Source of the DNA: Lachnospiraceae bacterium M18-1
GTDB lineage: Bacteria > Bacillota > Clostridia > Lachnospirales > Lachnospiraceae
Length of the DNA stretch: 64,000 nucleotides
Assembly (NCBI GenBank): GCA_000403295.2
Contig: KE159609.1
Coordinates: forward strand, 712,725 to 776,724
Direction: 5' to 3'
This document shows positions 61,917-64,000 of the stretch, piece after piece (the stretch's first letter is position 1; every line of letters begins with the position of its first letter). A program made the translations under genes and the position numbers. The notes beneath the pieces are model-generated. The model was not told the origin of the DNA. It was given only the letters and a program-made list of their open reading frames with translations, and ran no database searches.

Positions 61917-63419
61917 ATGTTACTTACGGATAAATATGCTGACAAAATGAATGGTATCATCACTTGCTATGACCGTATGATCATCCAGGGCTATATCCCC
62001 GGATGGAGTTATGCGGAAGGTATGACCAGCTATTTAAAAGCCAACAACATCCGTATTTTTGATTTTTCGACTTTCTCCCAGCCCCTTACGGAACAGGTTC
62101 GTGTAAATGCCCAGCGCATTGCAGATGAAAACGGCATCCAGATTGAGTTCATCCGGAAACTCCGGGCGTTCCGAAAAGATGACCGCATCCAGGAGATCAT
62201 TCAGAAAACCGGTAAGTCTGAGGGGCTGATTCATATCTTTTCTGCCATGGAACAATGCAATACTTATAAGCCATGGCATGATAAAACAACCGGAAAAACA
62301 TTCCTTAAGTTTGACCAAAGCAAATGTCTCCATTATTACTTTTATTTTATAGATAAAGAACTCGGCTTGTGTTATCTCCGGGTTCCCACCTGGGCTCCCT
62401 TCCGACTGCAGTTCTACATGAACGGTCATAATCTTCTGGCCCATAAGCTGCAAAAGAAAGGGATCACTTACCGTATGCATGATAACGCCTTCCTTGAAAT
62501 CTCAGATGTCGAAACTGCCCAGAAACTATCTGACAGAATCAACCCGGAAGGTCTCCATAAAATCCTGGATGTATTTGCAAAACGCTACTGTCCCATTGCG
62601 GAATCGCTCGGTCTCGGCTACACTTGGACAGTCCAACAGATTGAGTGTGCAACCGATATCATGTTCAAACAGGCCTGTGACCTGGAGCCCCTTTATGATG
62701 AGATCATCCGGACGGCAATCTTTACGGTAAAGCCGGATAACATCGCTGCATTCCTGGGACAGCGCATTACCTATAACTGTAAGAAAGAAGTCGGTACAAA
62801 CTATAACCAGCGTATTCTCGGTACGAGAATCAAACACCATATGGGTGATGTATCAATTAAAATGTATGATAAATTTGGCTGTGTCTTACGGATAGAAAGT
62901 ACTTGCAATGACATCGGGACTTTTCGTGTAAAACGGAAAGTGGAACACAGGGACGGCAGTTCCACAGAACAAAAAGCGCCTTTGAAAAAAAGTATTTATA
63001 GCCTGTATCAGTTATTCACAATCATGAAAGCCGCCAACTACCGGTATCTGGAATTCGTATCATCCTTTGATGACCACAGCGGCGGAAAGAAGAATCTTAC
63101 AAAAGCAACAGAGGCTGTTAAGGAGAAAGGCCGTTCCTACCGTGGGCTGAACTTCTTTTCCCCAAAAGATCTGTTGGTACTGGAAGTGATCAGCCGGGGC
63201 GAATACATGACTTTTGGAATGCAGGGAAAGGATATCCGCCGCCATCTGGAGGATATCAGTCCGTCTGCCATGTCGAGAATTTTTAAGCGGCTCCGTCTCC
63301 ATGGGATTATTGAACGGGTTCAAGGAACTTATAAGTATTTTACAACAGCTTACGGCAAAGAGGTCATTGCGGCAGGATTAACCGTTAGAAACCTTGTGCT
63401 TATACCAGCATTGGCATAA
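61917..63419 (+). CDS. solitary ~500-residue protein of unknown function with C-terminal winged-helix region
   Basis: The 500-residue protein starts MLLTDKYADKMNGIITCYDR. Dense conserved-looking stretches include HIFSAMEQCNTYKPWHDK (about 107-124), KCLHYYFYFIDKELGLCYLRV (short parts, about 136-156), RTAIFTVKPDNIAAFLG (about 261-277) and IKHHMGDVSIKMYDKFGCVLRIE (in parts, about 305-327). The last 80 residues resemble a MarR/winged-helix DNA-binding domain (SAMSRIFKRLRLHGIIERV). I recall close relatives as solitary, often multi-copy genes in diverse bacteria, without known function. GGAGG at 61904-61908 fixes ATG 61917 over TTG 61902. A palindrome lies before it and a structured tail after it. 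Confidence 0.8.
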   Translation: MLLTDKYADKMNGIITCYDRMIIQGYIPGWSYAEGMTSYLKANNIRIFDFSTFSQPLTEQVRVNAQRIADENGIQIEFIRKLRAFRKDDRIQEIIQKTGKSEGLIHIFSAMEQCNTYKPWHDKTTGKTFLKFDQSKCLHYYFYFIDKELGLCYLRVPTWAPFRLQFYMNGHNLLAHKLQKKGITYRMHDNAFLEISDVETAQKLSDRINPEGLHKILDVFAKRYCPIAESLGLGYTWTVQQIECATDIMFKQACDLEPLYDEIIRTAIFTVKPDNIAAFLGQRITYNCKKEVGTNYNQRILGTRIKHHMGDVSIKMYDKFGCVLRIESTCNDIGTFRVKRKVEHRDGSSTEQKAPLKKSIYSLYQLFTIMKAANYRYLEFVSSFDDHSGGKKNLTKATEAVKEKGRSYRGLNFFSPKDLLVLEVISRGEYMTFGMQGKDIRRHLEDISPSAMSRIFKRLRLHGIIERVQGTYKYFTTAYGKEVIAAGLTVRNLVLIPALA

Positions 63420-63474
63420 GTGTTTTTCTTATGCAGAAATTTTGCCATTTTGCGTCAAAAAATATTTATAAGTG

Positions 63475-63683
63475 GCCTAAAGGAGTCACAAGTCACGCCT
63501 GGTCAGGGTGTGACCTGCAGCCTAAAGGTTACTGTTCACACGGCGTCGTGCACCCCGCTGCACGGCGTCCGGCCAATAAAGTAACATTTGCCATAATATC
63601 CAGCCCCTCGCCGAAGGCGACTTAAAATGGGCTGGATACGGTTACTGGAGCACCCAAAGGGTGTGAACAGTAACGCCTAAAGG
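63475..63683 (+). ncRNA. strongly structured tail after the solitary gene
   Basis: This non-coding stretch has a perfect 14-bp closing stem (GTTACTGTTCACAC at 63528-63541 with 63661-63674). It encloses hairpins at 63547-63564, 63597-63638 (10-bp stem with an inner TCGCC-GAA-GGCGA hairpin at 63608-63620), and 63651-63663. Three direct repeats of GCCTAAAGG (63475, 63520, 63675) stand outside the stem. It looks like a multi-branched RNA or a DNA end structure of a mobile unit. No coding frame is credible. Confidence 0.55.
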
Positions 63684-63715
63684 AAAAATAAGTGTAAACC
63701 CGAACAGGAAAAGTA

Positions 63716-63744
63716 TTTTCAAATCGCGTATGACATGATACAAT
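63716..63744 (+). promoter_or_regulatory. promoter of the right-edge gene
   Basis: -35 TTTTCA (63716-63721), 17 bp, -10 TACAAT (63739-63744), 50 nt before the predicted ATG. Confidence 0.55.
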
Positions 63745-63793
63745 AATCACAGATTTTTTTACTTATTATGCGGACACTTCGGGAGCGGATGGT

Positions 63794-64000
63794 ATGGACA
63801 GGATCGCCCAGAATATTTTCAAAGCAGTACATGAGGGAAAATGGCTCAGCATAGAATATAAAAACCAGAGAGACCAGATCACAAACTACTGGATCGCGAT
63901 CCACGGGATCAATGTCAGGAAACGCAGTCTCAAGGTAGAAGGCTTTCATCTGATGATGCATACGGTAGAGCAGTACGACTTTATTTATATTGATTCTATC
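63794..64000 (+). CDS. N-terminal fragment of an unidentified protein, WYL-like start
   Basis: The frame opens at ATG 63794 and runs to the window edge (69 codons). It begins MDRIAQNIFKAVHEGKWLSI and continues with alternating strands (EYKNQRDQITNYWIAIHGI, KRSLKVEGFHLM), which resembles a WYL-type small beta domain at the start of a larger protein, possibly a helicase or regulator. ATG 63789 in another frame is not open. GGGAGCGG lies upstream. The identity needs the rest of the gene. Confidence 0.45.
   Translation, partial: MDRIAQNIFKAVHEGKWLSIEYKNQRDQITNYWIAIHGINVRKRSLKVEGFHLMMHTVEQYDFIYIDSI

Noticed and set aside
1..64000. CRISPR array
   Set aside because: The only regular short repeats (34318-34436) are contiguous tandem units without unique spacers, and no cas genes are present.

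Overview
The window looks like a chromosome segment from a gut member of the Lachnospiraceae (Bacillota, Clostridia). The evidence is the mid-GC sequence, AGGAGG-type ribosome binding sites, the ecfA1-ecfA2-ecfT-truA order, a plasmid-par/TxpA-like type I toxin module, a large load of sugar-uptake loci each with its own regulator, and conjugative-element genes of the Firmicutes type. I cannot name the species from the sequence alone.

Region 1 (1 to about 12,210) is the right-hand part of an integrated conjugative element. At the left edge a type IV secretion operon runs leftwards out of the window from a clear promoter (2271-2299) through a 320-nt leader with hairpins. At the right end are an excisionase-like gene and a tyrosine integrase, facing the 3' end of a tRNA-Cys gene, the probable attachment site. 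Between them lie cargo genes (DUF434 protein, membrane-anchored alpha/beta hydrolase, YaiI/YqxD protein, XRE regulator), a type I toxin-antitoxin module (6538-6892), and two complete insertion sequences: an IS1634-type element (2800-4895) flanked by perfect 116-bp direct repeats, and an IS6-like element (7747-9659) with 13-bp inverted repeats and an 8-bp target duplication.

Region 2 (12,200-21,260) is chromosomal: a tRNA cluster (Cys, a Cys remnant without a T arm, Glu), a multi-component phosphorelay (REC-HD-GYP protein, HPt protein, hybrid histidine kinase), the ECF vitamin-transporter module, and truA.

Region 3 (21,570-28,870) is a purine/pyrimidine salvage cluster: a Crp/Fnr-type regulator, a three-subunit molybdenum xanthine dehydrogenase, an NCS2 permease, a uridine phosphorylase-type enzyme and cytidine deaminase. 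It is followed by nearly 1 kb without genes that holds two large nested inverted repeats.

Region 4 (29,580-40,460) is a hexuronate locus: a TRAP transporter, uxaC, uxaB, uxaA and a LacI-type regulator. The two structural operons start with the same promoter plus operator arrangement (-35 TTGACT, 17 bp, -10 TACAAT, then a TGTAAG..CTTACA palindrome), so one regulator probably controls both. An ATPase/DUF4143 gene preceded by 33-bp tandem repeats sits inside it.

Region 5 (40,510-54,170) holds an esterase-like hydrolase, a fructan/sucrose locus (LacI regulator, ABC importer, GH32 enzyme) and a hexitol-type PTS locus (IICB, MtlR-like activator, IIA, PfkB kinase, zinc dehydrogenase).

Region 6 (54,230-55,970) is a compact leftward operon of three translationally coupled genes: a TOPRIM-like protein, a DUF4869-type protein and a small P-loop NTPase. 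I do not recognise it as a described system, and it is the best candidate here for something new, possibly defence-related. Region 7 (56,000-61,690) is an alpha-galactoside locus (AraC regulator, GPH transporter, GH36) plus a YczE-type membrane protein. Region 8 (61,690-64,000) has a solitary ~500-residue protein of unknown function between a 108-bp palindrome and a strongly structured 210-nt tail, then the start of a gene cut by the window edge.
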